From Gymnogyps californianus (Eukaryota; Chordata; Aves; Accipitriformes; Cathartidae), in contig NC_059475.1 of NCBI RefSeq assembly GCF_018139145.2, positions 15,876,937-15,940,936 of the forward strand: DNA of 64,000 nt. The letters are read 5' to 3'. Both the position numbers and the translations under genes were made by a program. The notes beneath the pieces were generated by a model. The model was not told the origin of the DNA, searched no databases, and was given only the letters and a program-made list of their open reading frames with translations. Positions 1 to 62,960 of the stretch are shown in pieces; within the stretch, counting starts at the first letter, position 1; the number at the start of each line of letters is the position of its first letter.

Positions 1-3000
1 ATTTTGGAAGCACCTTGATTATTTGAAATTGAATTCCAGACAGACACGGGCAATATTTTTAATTCAAGGAAAAATCACTTTTTATGCTTGCCTTGGAATT
101 TGAGTTTGTCTACAGGATGCAGACAGGTTTTGGTATTTGCAGTAAAGTATTGACACTTCAGAATTTAAAACCTGATAGTTGTTTTTAACAGATAAAAGTA
201 TTCATTTATGTGGAAGTTTTAATTTTTCTTTTCTACCTTTGTGATTGTTTCTTGCTCCTCTTATTCAGCTGCTTTGCACTGACCTCTCTTTCTCAACAGT
301 GCTATGTAGGGGAAGTGGTCTATCCCTGAAAATCATGTTTTGCTACTATGGATCACTCTGCAGGTTTTTGCTTGTGTTTCCATCTAGAAACACAGATACA
401 AAAGAAAAATAAACTTTTGAAAGTTCTGAACAGCCACAGCCCATATTTAAGTTTAGTTAGTTAGGTACGTAAGTTTAGGCACCAAGCAGGAAAACTTCAC
501 TTTCCTGTGTATTTTAAAGTCATTAATGGGACCAAGTATCAAGAGGAAATCTTAATCAGAAAAAAACCTAATAAAGCAAATCCTTATTGTGATTTAGAAT
601 TTGCTAAACAAGATGTACTGATCTATGACTTTAGCTTCCTATTAAATTCTGCTCTTGGAGGTAGAGAGGAAAAGCAATTTACATGAATGGGAGGAAACTA
701 CCAATCCCTTTCAAAAGAACATTGGGAAAGGTTGAGAGGAAAATTGGAGAAAATCACCTCCAGAGAAAACTGTTATTTTATTCTTGTGGAACAAAGAACT
801 CCATTCTATCATTTCATGGAAGATATCATTTGACAAAGTAAATGAAATTTCTTTGTAAGAATTGTCTAAGGTACTACTACTAAAAATAGTGCAATAAGCA
901 TAATAATGCAGAGGTTCACAGAAATGGCTGTTTTTCTCTAAATAAACCTTATTAATTTTTAATTGCTGTCCCTCATTAAAAATTAAGAACGAACTTATGA
1001 GTAAGCAGATCTATCTTAGAGTGGAAACAAAATACAATCCTCTTTAGGCAAATACTCAGATAAGTGTTTTAGATGAGAACAGCTTATTTTTAAGTGTGCG
1101 CCGCAGCGTTCCATTGAAACTAATGAATGGGAATTCTTCTGCATCCACTTGTTACATCACCAAAAATAGTGGCATACATATTACTGATTCAAATGTTCAG
1201 TTTGTTTGCCATATTTTACATGGCAAGAACGGTTATCAGCACTTCTTTTCTCCACTTGATCTTCACGAAATATCATTCTCCTTTACCTATGATTGAGGAA
1301 GCCACACTACGTTGTTGTAGTCCTTGAATACTCTTCAGGCATCTTGTGGCTTCAGCTACATACGTGGCCTCTATCATTAAGTCATTTTATGAAGCACATT
1401 TTCCAACATACAGCATAACATTCAGGCAGTTATACTTGCTTTGAACTAGCTCCTCAGCTGAACACTAGCTTCCTAGTTGAATATAGCCAGAGCAGTGCTG
1501 ACTCGGCAATACCACATGGCACTTGAAACCTGGGGAAAAATCTTGCTCTTCTCTTCACTCACTCTCCTTTGAAGTGTTAAACAAACACTCATGCATTTGG
1601 TGATGCCTGGCAAAACACATGGTGAATGAACTGAAGGGCTGCAGGCTATTTCCCTTACCAGCCTGACCTAAGGATACACCTGATGCTCCACTGTCCTCCT
1701 GCATCACCAGGATTCTTCACAATAATGAAGACAATATTCTCCAGGTACAGTGCTTTCCTCAAGTGACAGTACTCTGCATCTTGCTCTCACCAGGCAGAGG
1801 GGTTACTGTCGCACTCATCAGTTCTCTCTCTCCTCTGGGCATCTACTTCTCATTCCAAAAGAAGAGCCAGCTTTTCAGTAAGAGCTTTGCTTTTCCTCTT
1901 ACCTGCCCACTTATTTACTCCACCTACAGCTCTGATTCATCCTATAAGTATTTTGGAAGGTAATTTATTACCCCAGCTTCAGTTAGCTTGGTTGGTGCTC
2001 AACACTTGAAAATATTTTAAGTTGAGCTGAGAAATGCTGAAGCAACCGAAGCAGCAGTAACTTTTGAAAAATCAAGCCTAAACCAACTTTCTAGTCACTC
2101 CTGACTATCCTTGTACATAAATGTACTCTTACAATCTCCGCATGATCTCACTGATCACATTGTACCTTAGTTTATTTTCCAGCATTTAAACGGTTAATAT
2201 TTTGAGTACTCCCTGTGTAGTACTTGTAGTACAAGTGTTGTGTTTTCCTCAGGAGAGTAAGTTGAGTGCTGTGGACTAACTCATGCCAATAAACAACTCG
2301 CGTGCTGGCTCCAGTGTGGTATTCTTCAGCAAATGTTATTTTAGTTACTGATTCAGTTAAGTGCCTTTACGATGCTTGCCTTGTATATGGACTCTTGTAT
2401 ATAAAAGATTATTTTGCCTGTTTATGCTACAAGAATCACATGCACTAACAAGTAAACACATAACCAGCATTAATTTCCAAAAGATAACAGGGCTAAAAGT
2501 CACTGGCCTTTCCAGGAACTCTTCCAAAAACCAGAAATTATACTGAAAACAAAGATTTGAATTGTTTGTTAAAGATTATTAGAAACAAAATGCAGCTACC
2601 ATCTTTCCTTTTCAGAATAGAAAACAGTTTTCTGTTCAGGCACACTACAGAGTTGTAGTTAGTTAATTTGTTTATTCACCACCTGGGAATTGTCCAGGCT
2701 ATCCTCGATTTATCCAGTGGGTAAAATCGACACAACAATTAGAGAGAAATTTAAAGCTATCAATTCAGGCTTGGATCGGAATGTATTTTTCTTGTGCTGC
2801 TATTTGACAAAATCATACAAAAAATTAACAAAAAGAGTGTTGCAGTTTAATGAGGTTTTGCACTACAAATTTTTCTGCTATTTATTTTTAATAGATTGCA
2901 ATGTGGCATTTATTCTGGCTCTTAAAACAAGGACAAAAAAATCACATTGAGGCTTCAGTTAAAAATGAAAAAAAAAAAAAGATTGTGAGTATGCACAAAA

Positions 3001-5636
3001 AGCTTGATCCTGTATAGCCAAGACTGTTTATTCCCTGTTGTGATTTATCACATAATTAATTAATTGTCAAAGGCCTATTTCAGGAGGCTTTCTTCTTGAG
3101 TTCAGCCCACATGCAGACTACAGTTGGGATTTTCAGAGGCTCAAGGGAATTAAAACAATCAATACCCATACAAAATATAAAGAAAATTAATTTACTGACT
3201 TTCTACTTAGTGATTGAACTCCTAGCCAGTGGAAGCTTTTTTTCTCCCTATTTTTTTTCATTTTTTCCATGACAATTTTAACCTGAAGCTCATTATCTCT
3301 TGGAGTAGTACAGTGTTGTTTGTGTACAGCAAAGAGTTGTACCTGCAATCGTAGGTGTGGAAGGTTTGCATGGAAGTAACTGTAGTCTATGACACTGTTA
3401 CCTGGCTGCAGTAAATCCTGAATGTCCTCACTTACGGCAGATGGTCCACAACCTCAGCCTTCAAACCAGCCAGAGATCCTCTACTCTGGATAGTGATTCT
3501 TCATACTGTCAGTATTTAGGAGGAATCAAGTAGCTTTTGTAAAAGGGGAAAAAAAAGATAGCTTCACAACTCTCTCCAGTAATGAAACTTGGCACTATTC
3601 TTTGTCCTCTATAGCAGGAGAAAGTTATTTTTTTTAATATTGAGTGTCCATAGATCCTGCCCACAAATTTGTAACAAGAATAAATAAGACAAACTGAATA
3701 CCAAACCCTCAAATCAGTGTGCACTATAAAAAAACCCCTTAAACTGGGCAAAATAATGCAACATCAAGGGGGCTAAAACTATTTGCAAGTTTGGGTCACA
3801 TTAAATTGGTATTTTTGGCCAAAGAAAAGAGGAAAAATTCTAAATAGGAGCAAAAGCAACTGCCTTGGCAGTCTTGTTAGTATACAGAAAACTAGCTTCA
3901 CTAAGACAGGCCAGGCTACCAGTTCCTGACCAACAAGTAGTTTGTCCTTAGGAGTCAGGGAGGTAGCGTCTTTTGCTAATGCCAAAGAAACCTCAGCTGA
4001 TCAAGCTAATGCCACAGGTCCTTCATGCTGTGAATAACAGAGGACTTACCTCAGGGAATGATCCTGCCCTGATATTTTGAAGTCTTACTCCACTCTTACA
4101 ACTAGGAATTCCTTAAGTGGCTGAAATGGGGGTGGGGTGGGAGTAGTGAATATTCAAGTTAGTTTTAATGTGTTACACAGTGCGTTTACAAGTTGCTTTT
4201 GTTAAGAGTGAATAATAGAAACAAGGGCTTTGTGCAGCTACAGCATCTCTCTACACTTAGTGTGGTAGAGAATGGGTTGAAAATAATGAAGAGAGATTAA
4301 TTTCCAGCAGCATATAAAATAAAATACTACAGCTAATCTTATTCCTATGTAGGATTGTTTTCTGTGTGAAATTTCTGGAAAAAGAGAAGTTTTAAAGGTG
4401 GGACCACGTTTAAGATGTATCAGGAGCCTGATGCTGAGTGGCACTTACGTGCACTATTATCATACAAATGGCAGCAAACAACTCTAGGTATCCACTTCAC
4501 TGCAGGATGTAAAGCAGCTGTAGATCTCTCTATAAGAACTGTTCTCAGGAAAGTATGAGCTATTGGTAGGAAAATTATGTGCCTAAATATGAAAACTCAC
4601 ATTCTAATTTAAAAAAAATATAAACAAACTGTTCTGGTTAAAAAAAAAAAGTTGGAAAAGTTGGGGTTTTTCTGACAATGGTTATAAAGAGAATAATCCC
4701 TTGTCCTTCAAAAGTAATTCTGCCCTTCAGCACATGTATTAAATTTTTGCTGACTGGTGGTAACACAAGGCTAAAGATAAGTTTTGTATTGTACGTCTCT
4801 TAAAAGAGAAGCCCTATTCTTTTGTTGTAGAAGACTTTCTGGAAAAAAAAAAACAACCAAAAAACTATTTTCTCAAAGTTAAATGTTTTCTTTTCATAAC
4901 AGCATATGTTCCACTGTTTCACTCTATAGCATTAGTTAAGAAAACAACCCTGACTCACGAGCATGATGGTCCATTTGCAGTGTGCTAAAACCGTAAAAGA
5001 GCTTCAAAGTTGCACACAACTGTGATTGATAGAGCTAAAATCACCCTGAGGATATAATGAGAATTGACAAGTAACATGAATGAACGTTGTGTTCGGTTTT
5101 ATAATTTTTAGAATAAATAGCCCATGAGACCAGTTTGTAAAGCATAGTAAAGAGAAATGCCTTCCTTTACAGGAATTAGTTTGTAGAGAGTTTGTAGGAA
5201 ATAGTTTGTAGAGTCTCCTTGGTAGGAGACTGATGTCCTAGTACAGTCCCAGGTACTTCTCAGCCTAAGCCCATGGCTCCTCAGTAGGCACCTGGGCAGC
5301 CATGTGCAGGCACAAACGTTCTGTCTGCCCACTTGATACCACAAGTGGACGTGTCAGAACCACCTATGCAGAGTACAATTCCCAGACTCTAATCTTCCCT
5401 CCTATATGGAATTATTCCCAATTCTCTCTTTTTCTCATGGTTGTAGGTAGCTTGTTTCAGAATGCTTTCCCCAGGCTATATTTATCTTCTGTGATAAGAA
5501 GGCAAGATGAACTAGTGGAAACTTTCTGCATGTCTGCATTTTAGCAGTCCAAAATTGAAGGGGCATGTCAAGCACTGAGGCTCAGCCATGGAAGTTTTTC
5601 ACGAACAATTATCTGCTGTCTGTTTTTCATCTACAG
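1..5636. other. No gene recognised (intergenic or intron of the plus-strand gene)
   Basis: AT-rich DNA with only short chance frames. A possible exon-like segment at 1794-1877 or 1794-1959 (good acceptor, GTAAG and GTAAT donors) could not be joined in phase to the exon at 5637. Confidence 0.5.
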
Positions 5637-5765
5637 TGTAACAGCAATGCAGTGGAAACAACAGTAACAACCACATCCAGCTGGAAAGCACTGACAAGTG
5701 ATGATTTTCTCACGTGTGCCAGCGATACATCCTCAGCATATGCTCAAAGGAACTGGGCAGAAAAA
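5637..5765 (+). CDS. Unrecognised gene, internal exon
   Basis: 129 nt, 43 codons, open only in the frame that starts at its first base. Acceptor TTTTTCATCTACAG, donor GAAAAA|GTAAGA. Encodes CNSNAVETTVTTTSSWKALT and then SDDFLTCASDTSSAYAQRNW and AEK. Confidence 0.55.
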
Positions 5766-7567
5766 GTAAGATTGCTTTCTACATATTCCCAATCCTGAAA
5801 CTGGCCAGGGCTTCTTTAAAAAATGCTGAACTGCCTATTCCTTTCACCACATTATAAAAGAGCACTGGCCATTTCCCCATTTACTTGTATTTTGGGCCAT
5901 GAAGGCTCAAGATACTGTAAGGAACGGATCATGCTAGAACTAGATAAAAACTCTGCTCTCTTCCACTACCGGGAACACAGCTGACTATACTGGTCATTGT
6001 CCCATGATTAAGAGACTACATCAATAATAAAGCAAGAATATTTGAGATTTAATCCTCGGGTGTAATCTGCTTTCTAGGAAAATGGTGACATGCCTTGTAT
6101 AAAAGTCACTTGCATTGTCCTAGTGTAAAGAAGGGTAAGCATTTTGTCCCTTTGTGTCATTTATAAATCTAGCCACTTTTCTCCCATCTATTTACCATGG
6201 TATTTTAAATGTATCTGTTCATGTACATATGGTTTAAATATACCATTAGAAAAGGCAATACCAGGTAATTTTATCATTGAGAAGGTATGTGATTCATGAA
6301 GTACTTCAATAACACATCAGAAAAAAAAAGTCTCTGCATCTGTCTGGCTAGAGCTATAGAAATGTGAGTATTGACATAGTTTAAACAAACAAACACACAC
6401 AGCTTTCCTGCAGCAGTACAATCTAGGACAAATCATTACAAGTAAGCCAGGCAACTTAATACACTCAAATAACTTTTCCCTGTGAACAACACAACCACAA
6501 AATATGCCCACCCACTCCGTTTTAATCTGTCCTATGAGTGTTAACACAAACTTGTTGCAATCAAATTCTCTACTCCAAGAAGAAAAGCAACGTTATAAAC
6601 TATGCTGTACCCACCTGTTAATGCTGAAATCACGGGTGAGAAATTTATATGTTAGTTGGAGAAGAGACTTGTTTCTGTTGTTGTTCTCTCAATCTGGACT
6701 TTGTGTCTTGATCATTTGCATGATTTGTAGACCACAGCATGCCACATGCACTGACTTCTTTATAACGATGCTGATTTATTTGAAAATAGAAATTTTGTCC
6801 ATTCCCAGATGTATGAGATATGTGATGGGGAAGCTGCCTTCCCCTTTGTGAAGAAAAAGCAACCTGGAGTCAGGAGCACAATGGACACACCTCAATCATC
6901 TCAGTTCCTTCTATTCTCTTAACAGCTACAATCTCTGTATGAATGGCTTGATGTCTGTTATAAGTGATTGCTCTGAACTGGAATTCTCTCGCCCAGCTTG
7001 AAGAACTCTTCAGGTTTTGATTCCTGCTATGCATGTCACTCCTTTGCACTGAGATGGAGCTGCCTGATTTTCACTAAGGAACAGTATGCAATTTCTTCTG
7101 TCCTACTAGGTTGATACTTCACATTCAAAGATCTGCTCCATCACAATTCTTTGTGAATAATCAAAATGGACACATGCATCCCTCCTCCTCTTTCTTTCCC
7201 TCTGTCCTTCCTTGCTGTTGGAATTGCTACTGGGGGGGAGGAAGGGTAACAAAAAAATACTGTTACTTGAAAAATTATAATCTACTCAGTTTCAAAGGAT
7301 AACCTAAAGCTATTTCACCCTGTCAAGGAAATACTTATCACAAGATTTTAATCAAAGCTTAATTTTGTGCCCAGTATTTCTAACTGAATGTTTTCTATCT
7401 AGTGTTATTTACACTCTCTCTGTTAAGCGGCATTAATGCCCAAAAGCCTCAAGCTGTTGCCAGCATGAACATGGGGTCTCAGTCCCCCTCTTGCTAAAGC
7501 ATCCAGAACTGCTTAGGAGAAAGGCAGAGGGAAGAGAACAAAAACTCAGAGAAAAGTAATTTGAAAC

Positions 7568-7598
<31 letters not shown>

Positions 7599-10500
7599 GG
7601 GAGGGTGGAGTGGGGTAGCTTTACAAAAAGAATAACTGTTAGCAACTTTCCCTCTCACTTCCCTGTTGTTTAGAAAAGTCCTTGTCCTCAAAAAAGCTGT
7701 CTGATTTCTATCTTACTCAGTTTATGTTGGGAGGGTCTCAGTCTCTCTCCCCCAAACTTTCTTTTAAGCACTATATAAACAAACTCTGTTACAGCTATTG
7801 AAGACTAATGAGTTCTGCTGATGTCTGGAAGAGAAATGGTGAGAAAAGATAAGAGGAGGACAAGCCAAGAAAATGGGCAGTGGGGGCTGGCGGGAGGAAT
7901 AACCTTTAAAGATTATTTGAGAAAACGAAGAGGAGATGAAATTCAATATGAATACTAGAACCTCAGCATTAACAATAACAACTTTCCATAATAAGCATCT
8001 CCAGGGCTAAGGCATTCTTTGCTTTCAGATTTTGACTTTAGGCCCCAATCCAGCAAAGTCCTTAAGCCTGAACAGTATTGTTGAACTCAACCTATATCAA
8101 TGGGATTGGCTCATATGCTTAAATTTAAGCATGTACTTAAGTGCTTTGCTGGATCAGAGCCTTGCTTGTTCCAGTCTATGGTTACCTTATAAGTGGGAAG
8201 TATCTATCAAGCACAATTACCTTTCAGATGTGTAATTGATATCCATTGCTAATCATGCAGCAGATTTTGTGATACTGGATGAAGCAGCTATCTGCATTAC
8301 TTCAGACTCCACATTTTTTCCATGTAGACAGTCTGAGTTGAACACCAGCCATTCAGACTTAAGTATCCAAGAGCTGCCAGTCTGCAACGTACTTGTTCGA
8401 AGTTAATTCTTTAAAACTTCCTTCCAGTGGTTGTTACACTAACAGTTTAGCACCTTCATTGGACATTATCATACACACCCAGCATCACAGCCCAGAGAAC
8501 ATTTTTTTTCTTACCTGTAATCCATGATCCTCTTAAAGCTGAGCATGCTTCACATTTCAAAAGGTTCCTTTCTAGAGAACAGAAATCTTATTGATTGCTT
8601 TTCCTATGTCTGTCTCCACTTCCTCTTTCATCTTAGATGCTTTCAGTGAAGATCAAGAATAGCCCAAGTTACCTTGTTGTGAATATAGATAGACCCTGAA
8701 CCCCACCAAAGTGCTGTACTATCATCTGTTCCCTCCAATAACGCAGCAAATGCAGATCTAGTAATAGAGGAAGAAGTATTCCAGCAGAGGCAAACTTGTT
8801 GCTGCCTTCCTTAGGAAGAAGGAAAGAAAGCATGCTAGTCAATCTCCATGAAAATAGTTTGCATGACTTGTGAGCAGCCCACCTGGAGCCTCCTCAGATT
8901 TCAACTCTGCAAGAAGGGAATTTTGGAATCTGCTCCAGAAATTTCTGAAGGTCAGAAAAAAACAGAAAACCCCTGAGAACAAGAACAATGGCAAAAGATA
9001 AAATAGGCATATGGGCAGAAAAACACTGGAGGACAAACTCAGTATCAGGATCAAACTTATTATCTTATCATAAATTGATAATAAGGGATTTTAGACTAAT
9101 CTGATTCATAATCCTAAGGGTCAGCACCTTACAGGTAAGACACTGGCTTTTCTACACTAGACCTAGTCCTTAGATGGTGTAACAGTGACAGTTTGCTCAC
9201 ATCAGCACAGATCCCAGGGGGACATCTTTGGTGAAAGGTGGCTAAGAATTCCACAGCAGCTACCCTGAGTCTGACCCTGCTTCATCAAATTCAACATACA
9301 GCTAAAACATACAGAAAACACATATCAGCTATTGCATACCAAGCTCCTTACAACCAGACATACATCCTTTGACATGAAACCATGGTTTTCAGTCCTGTTT
9401 TTAAGGTAAGAGGCTTTTACCACTTATATATATTCAGAGGTTACATCTCATATTTGTAAAGCGCTGAGATTATCTGTACATGTGTGCTACTCCAATTAAA
9501 TTGATTAAAAAAAATCTTATTGGTGTGTGTACACATATACACCCGTCCTTTATGTATATAAATTTGTTTATGAATAGAGCATTTTAAAAATCATAACTTC
9601 TTTGAAACATACTTATAAGTTTTAACAGATGCCATGGTCACATGATAAATAATGGCTAAATTATGAGTTCTTAAAGTAGTAGAATGCAAGTAATAAATAG
9701 ATCAAAGACTTCCCTATGCTAATATCCGTATGAGTAATAAACAACAGTATTTCCTATCTTGTAAAGCATGTCATGGTTCTGATCCATAAGGTTTCACATT
9801 TTTTGCCTGCACACAGGCACGCACAGGCTCACAGAGCAGATGTGGAAGTCACAAGTCTCTAATGTAATTCATGCTGCAGTTCAGCAACTGTGAGGGTGTG
9901 CTGAAGACAACGCTGTGACTAACACGGCCAAGAAATTCCTGAGAGAATAAGAATGACTGTTAACAGTTCTGAGAAACTCTTCCTCTGGGTTATTATCCCA
10001 GAGAAAGAGAGAGTGGGTTTTAGCGGTCTTAACCCAATAAACAGCTCTGAGAAACTAGACATATTCCCTCTGAGATTACACCATATGAAAAACAAAAAAC
10101 ATCTTATGTTAAAAGCGGTTTGAAACATTCATGATACTGTCAGTGAAGTACTTGGGCTTCTTCCTGCTTTGTGCATCAGGTCAGAGTTTCCATACTCCCA
10201 AGGAAACTAAGCATTGGCTAAAAAAAGAAAAAAGAGAAAGTCCCATTTACCCTTACTGTTATCTTTTCACAGCTGGCTTGATTGAACAGGGGTGAGGCAT
10301 GGGCACATGTAGTGACTATTACAGCCACCAGAAAACAATGCAGTAGCAACTCAAACGGGCACACCTGTTTAAATGATTTACATCTGGGACACTGCTCACA
10401 CACACCAAAGTAACTGAAAGGGAAGTTGCTTGAAAAAATGTATTTTCTTGTAGCGTTCTCCAACTCCTTGAGCTAGATGGCAAATGAAAGATGTGATCCA

Positions 10501-12800
10501 GTCCCAGGGCACTGAAAGCCAGAAATAAAGTAAAAAAACTACCTGACTAATGGCTTAAGATCATTTTAAGATTCCAGAAGTGTCAGCCTCCTTTCTTCTA
10601 ACACCACCTCCTTACATTGCCTAAAGCAACTCTGCCGTCCTAACACAGGTTAAATGCACAAAGTAACACTTTCTTATATACGTGAAGTAACAAGCAGTAA
10701 CTATTTCCTCAACTGCCTCTCATGCATTTCAAGCTGTATTCAAGCAAATAAAGTTAACAGGGTAGATGGGGAGAAGAAAGATAGTTTTGTGACTTGCTAA
10801 GAAGCAACTGTTGGTACCCCCACAGACTTCCCAGCTCAGTCTTCTGTGCTCCTTTTGTCTCTGAAAAAATAACACCAGTAAAAATATTTCTAATATCTAA
10901 CCTTTAAGTTTTCTGTGTTACGTTTCTTAGTGTGCTGAGACAGTAATTAGCACCATTAAGCACTGATTGCAGTCTGAAGTTCATTACTGGTGCATTACTG
11001 TGGCTCTCTATTTGCTGGTACATAGCATCAGAGCATCCCTTAAGAGAACATTTGATAGCATCACTCATCTATCTGCATTGTCATACAGTCCAGATGGTTG
11101 CAGTATGTAGGCAAGTGGGAACCAGAGCAGCAGGAGGAGTACATCCTGCTGCAATTTTCCCTCTGGTGCTAATCTTGATGCATTTAGATTAGTCTGTTGG
11201 TTAGGAAGTCTACAGCTCTGGGTAGATGTACCCAAAGACCTAGCAAACAAAATAAACTGGAGCAGCTGCACTCAGTAGCTTGCCAACTATCAAATGACCA
11301 GATTTGCCCATAAAAACTCAGTAAGAGATTACTGCAGCTCAGCCGAGTGACAATTCCTTACTGTGCAGAGTGAATTTTCTTTTGAATTCCACAAGGGTGA
11401 CATTCTGTTGCAAATGGCTCTGTTATGAAAGATCAACTCAGAAATCTGTGTACTCTAACAGATTAACTATTACTGTGATATGCAAACCCAGAGACAAAGA
11501 GGAAACAAGACTTCTTCCATTTGGCAAATGCAATTTTATTTCTGGATTAGTTGTAAGAGTTAAAATTTTAAACATTCTAACATGTGTACCCTGTCAGACA
11601 CATTAATTGGCATACTGGAACAATACTGCAAATGAAGAAAGTCAACATAATTAATCATCTCCGTATAAGTACAGAGGTCTCACAAACGTAATTCTTATTT
11701 TTCTGTGTTACAGAAAGGAGGGTTTCCAAACCTTGAAAAGGCAAGACTTCAGTGGGAATTTGATATGCCAAAGAACTATAAACTAGCTCTCATTAGTCCA
11801 GGTAAGAAAAATCTAAACACAATATGAAAACCAGAATACAAACTGGCAGATACAAGGAAGGAAGGAAGACAATGACATTTCTAAGGACGTATCTTGATAA
11901 TATAAAGAAATTACTAAGTCTATAACTGTAATAATACTTATTTAAAGCTGGGTTAGTATAGATTGTATGGTCTTGAGGAATTTAGTCAAACAGAAGACAT
12001 ACAGTCACCAAGAGTGAAATGTTACACTTTAGTGACTTTCTACAGTTTAGTCATGTATATAGCCTCACTGAGAACAAAGTACATAACTGCAGACTGTGAA
12101 TCACACCCAAATTTTCCACCCATGACTATATGAGGGAGTAATTTTTGTCACCAGTACAAATACTTAGTAGTATAACTGTGACTACACATAATGATTTTAT
12201 CTGGACTACTTGCTAGCTATTTACTTTGCTGGTAGAGAAGATTCTTTATACTGTATAAGCATCACCAAAATTATTCCTTATAATGCTAGCATTCCTGGTA
12301 TTACTGATTCTTCAACCAGCAAGGTTTTTATACTCAAAACAACTCACAACTGAGCAACAGAAATGGACATTAAGAGAGCTACAAGAATACGAGTGAGAAC
12401 AGAAGTTACCTACATACATTCCCATTTACCCAGGGAAAATCACTACGTACAGAGTAAAAATATAATCCTTTTCGCACCCAAACTGGCCTGTGAACGTGTA
12501 ATCACAAGCGTTGCATGTGGGAACAGACATCTGTGTTCTATCTTAGTTTGTCATTTTGGTGTCTATTTCCAGGAAAATGGGAAGATAATTTTCAAAATTT
12601 GGCCCCCCCAAAATAGCAAAAAATAGATTGAGTTCTCACAGACTGAACTATGCTCACTGGCAGTCCTTCTCAATGATCTTCCAAAAAATTTCTTGCTGTA
12701 TGTCTATAGAATGATTTGAAATTACTCAAATTACCTGAAGAATCTTAAGTCTCTAGTTCAATTTACAGGTCTGCTCACATTTCTTTCAAATAAAGATGCA
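5637..12800 (+). CDS. 3' part of an unrecognised plus-strand gene, three exons
   Basis: Three exons (5637-5765, 11714-11801, 12573-12616) each have a strong acceptor and donor and join in a single frame for 86 residues to a stop, with AATAAA 173 nt beyond the stop. The visible C-terminus begins as a Ser/Thr-rich stretch (VETTVTTTSS), passes two Cys, then a mixed charged segment with LQWEFDMPKNYKLALISPG, ending NLAPPK. No signal peptide, membrane segment or catalytic motif is visible, and I do not recognise the family. Upstream exons were not convincingly found, so the gene probably continues beyond the left edge. It is convergent with USH1C. An alternative is a spliced non-coding RNA with fortuitous frame. 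Confidence 0.55.
7577..7597. repeat. Poly-G run (21 G)
   Basis: 21 consecutive G preceded by a T run and followed by AGGGAGGGTGG. Strong G-quadruplex potential. Confidence 0.95.
8041..8161. mobile_element. Palindromic MITE-like element
   Basis: About 121 bp whose 26-bp ends are inverted copies of each other (21 of 26 match; both contain ATCCAGCAAAG and CTTAAG). The interior ATCAATGGGATTGGCTCA and TTTAAGCATG resemble an old non-autonomous DNA element common in amniote genomes. Family not assigned. Confidence 0.65.
11714..11801 (+). CDS. Unrecognised gene, internal exon
   Basis: 88 nt with acceptor TTTCTGTGTTACAG and donor CCAG|GTAAGA, both near consensus. Encodes KGGFPNLEKARLQWEFDMPK then NYKLALISP, ending in phase 1. 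Continues the frame of the exon at 5637-5765 without a stop. Confidence 0.6.
12573..12616 (+). CDS. Unrecognised gene, terminal coding exon
   Basis: Acceptor GTCTATTTCCAG; its first two bases complete a Gly codon, then KWEDNFQNLAPPK and TAG at 12614-12616. Followed by a short 3'UTR with AATAAA at 12789. Confidence 0.5.
12789..12794 (+). terminator. Candidate poly(A) signal of the unrecognised plus-strand gene
   Basis: AATAAA 173 nt after the predicted stop at 12616. Supports 12573-12616 as the last exon. Confidence 0.5.
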
Positions 12801-13410
12801 TTTCATGTGGTTATTGATTTCCTACTAATTTACAGAGCAGCAGGTTTCTGCAGGGGAAAGACTTCATTTCTCCAGTGTAGCCTTCTTTAAAAAAATGTCC
12901 TGCAGGAAAAAAAAAAGAGAGATAGTGAAACAGATGCTGTTAGCTGTAGTGCAATTTAGTCTTTCTAGTAAGCACAATTTTATATAACTGGATCTCAGTT
13001 GAGTCACTTTGATTTATATTGTAAGTAATAATTGAGAAGACCACAAATACCCACATGCAACAAGAAATCTTACCTTGGTTCTTCTAGACATCTATGACTG
13101 TACTTACAGTAATTACAGCATAGAGAAACCATACACAGTAAACTGAGTTTGTGACACAAGTATAATTTCAGGACAAACCCATTGTATAGTGACAAATTAA
13201 CACAGGCAAACTTCAGTGAAAACCAGTCATGAATACTTGTTTACAGGCACACTGTCATATAATACAAATGGAAACTTGTTCTTTGGACAAGCCTTAACAA
13301 GGAAGTAATCTGTAGTTACTTATATACTTATGAATTCACAAAGCCACAGCAGTGGTCCACAGATCAGGAAAAAAAAATAAGATTAATCCTACTTGTTTAG
13401 GCAGGATCTA

Positions 13411-13416
13411 TTTATT
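13411..13416 (-). terminator. USH1C: Candidate USH1C poly(A) signal
   Basis: AATAAA on the minus strand, 254 nt downstream of the stop codon, and the first such hexamer found in that direction. Predicts a short 3'UTR ending near 13390. Confidence 0.6.
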
Positions 13417-13669
13417 TTATAGTCTGGCAGATGATAAACCAATTCTGCAGAGGACCTCTAAGGGACATTATGAAGTAGAAACTAAATACTTATATTTTAA
13501 AAGGACAGGCATGGCAAAAGCCCAAAGAACACTCCAGCATGCCAGGAACAAAAGCAAGCGTGGCATGCAATGCACAGGCAGGCACATGCTGAAAAAATAA
13601 CCCAGCCTCACAATGGACAGTCATGTTAACCCAAGTCTGGCTATTCACCATGAGGGAACACTGCAGTGG

Positions 13670-62960
<49,291 letters not shown>

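Larger units (their letters stand above)
5766..11713 (+). other. Intron of the unrecognised plus-strand gene
   Basis: About 5.9 kb. Contains the poly-G run at 7577-7597 and the palindromic MITE-like element at 8041-8161. No exon recognised. The 115-codon frame at 6504-6851 shows no family resemblance. Confidence 0.5.
12617..13669. other. Tail-to-tail 3'UTRs and intergenic gap
   Basis: Holds the 3'UTR of the plus-strand gene (to about 12810) and of USH1C (13669 down to about 13390), with about 0.6 kb between the two poly(A) signals. Nothing else recognised. Confidence 0.55.

Noticed and set aside
1794..1959. Possible upstream exon of the unrecognised plus-strand gene
   Set aside because: Good acceptor and two donors, but 1794-1877 is open in all three frames, the apparent 52-nt intron is too short, and the phase of the longer version does not fit the exon at 5637.
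6504..6851. 115-codon plus-strand frame
   Set aside because: No family resemblance and no supporting splice or promoter context; consistent with chance.
7433..7691. Two proline-rich minus-strand frames
   Set aside because: Shadows of the poly-G run at 7577-7597.
12736..12760. Possible alternative harmonin terminus resembling -FF
   Set aside because: A weak AG with no pyrimidine tract would give IFFR-stop, but it lies beyond the USH1C poly(A) signal.
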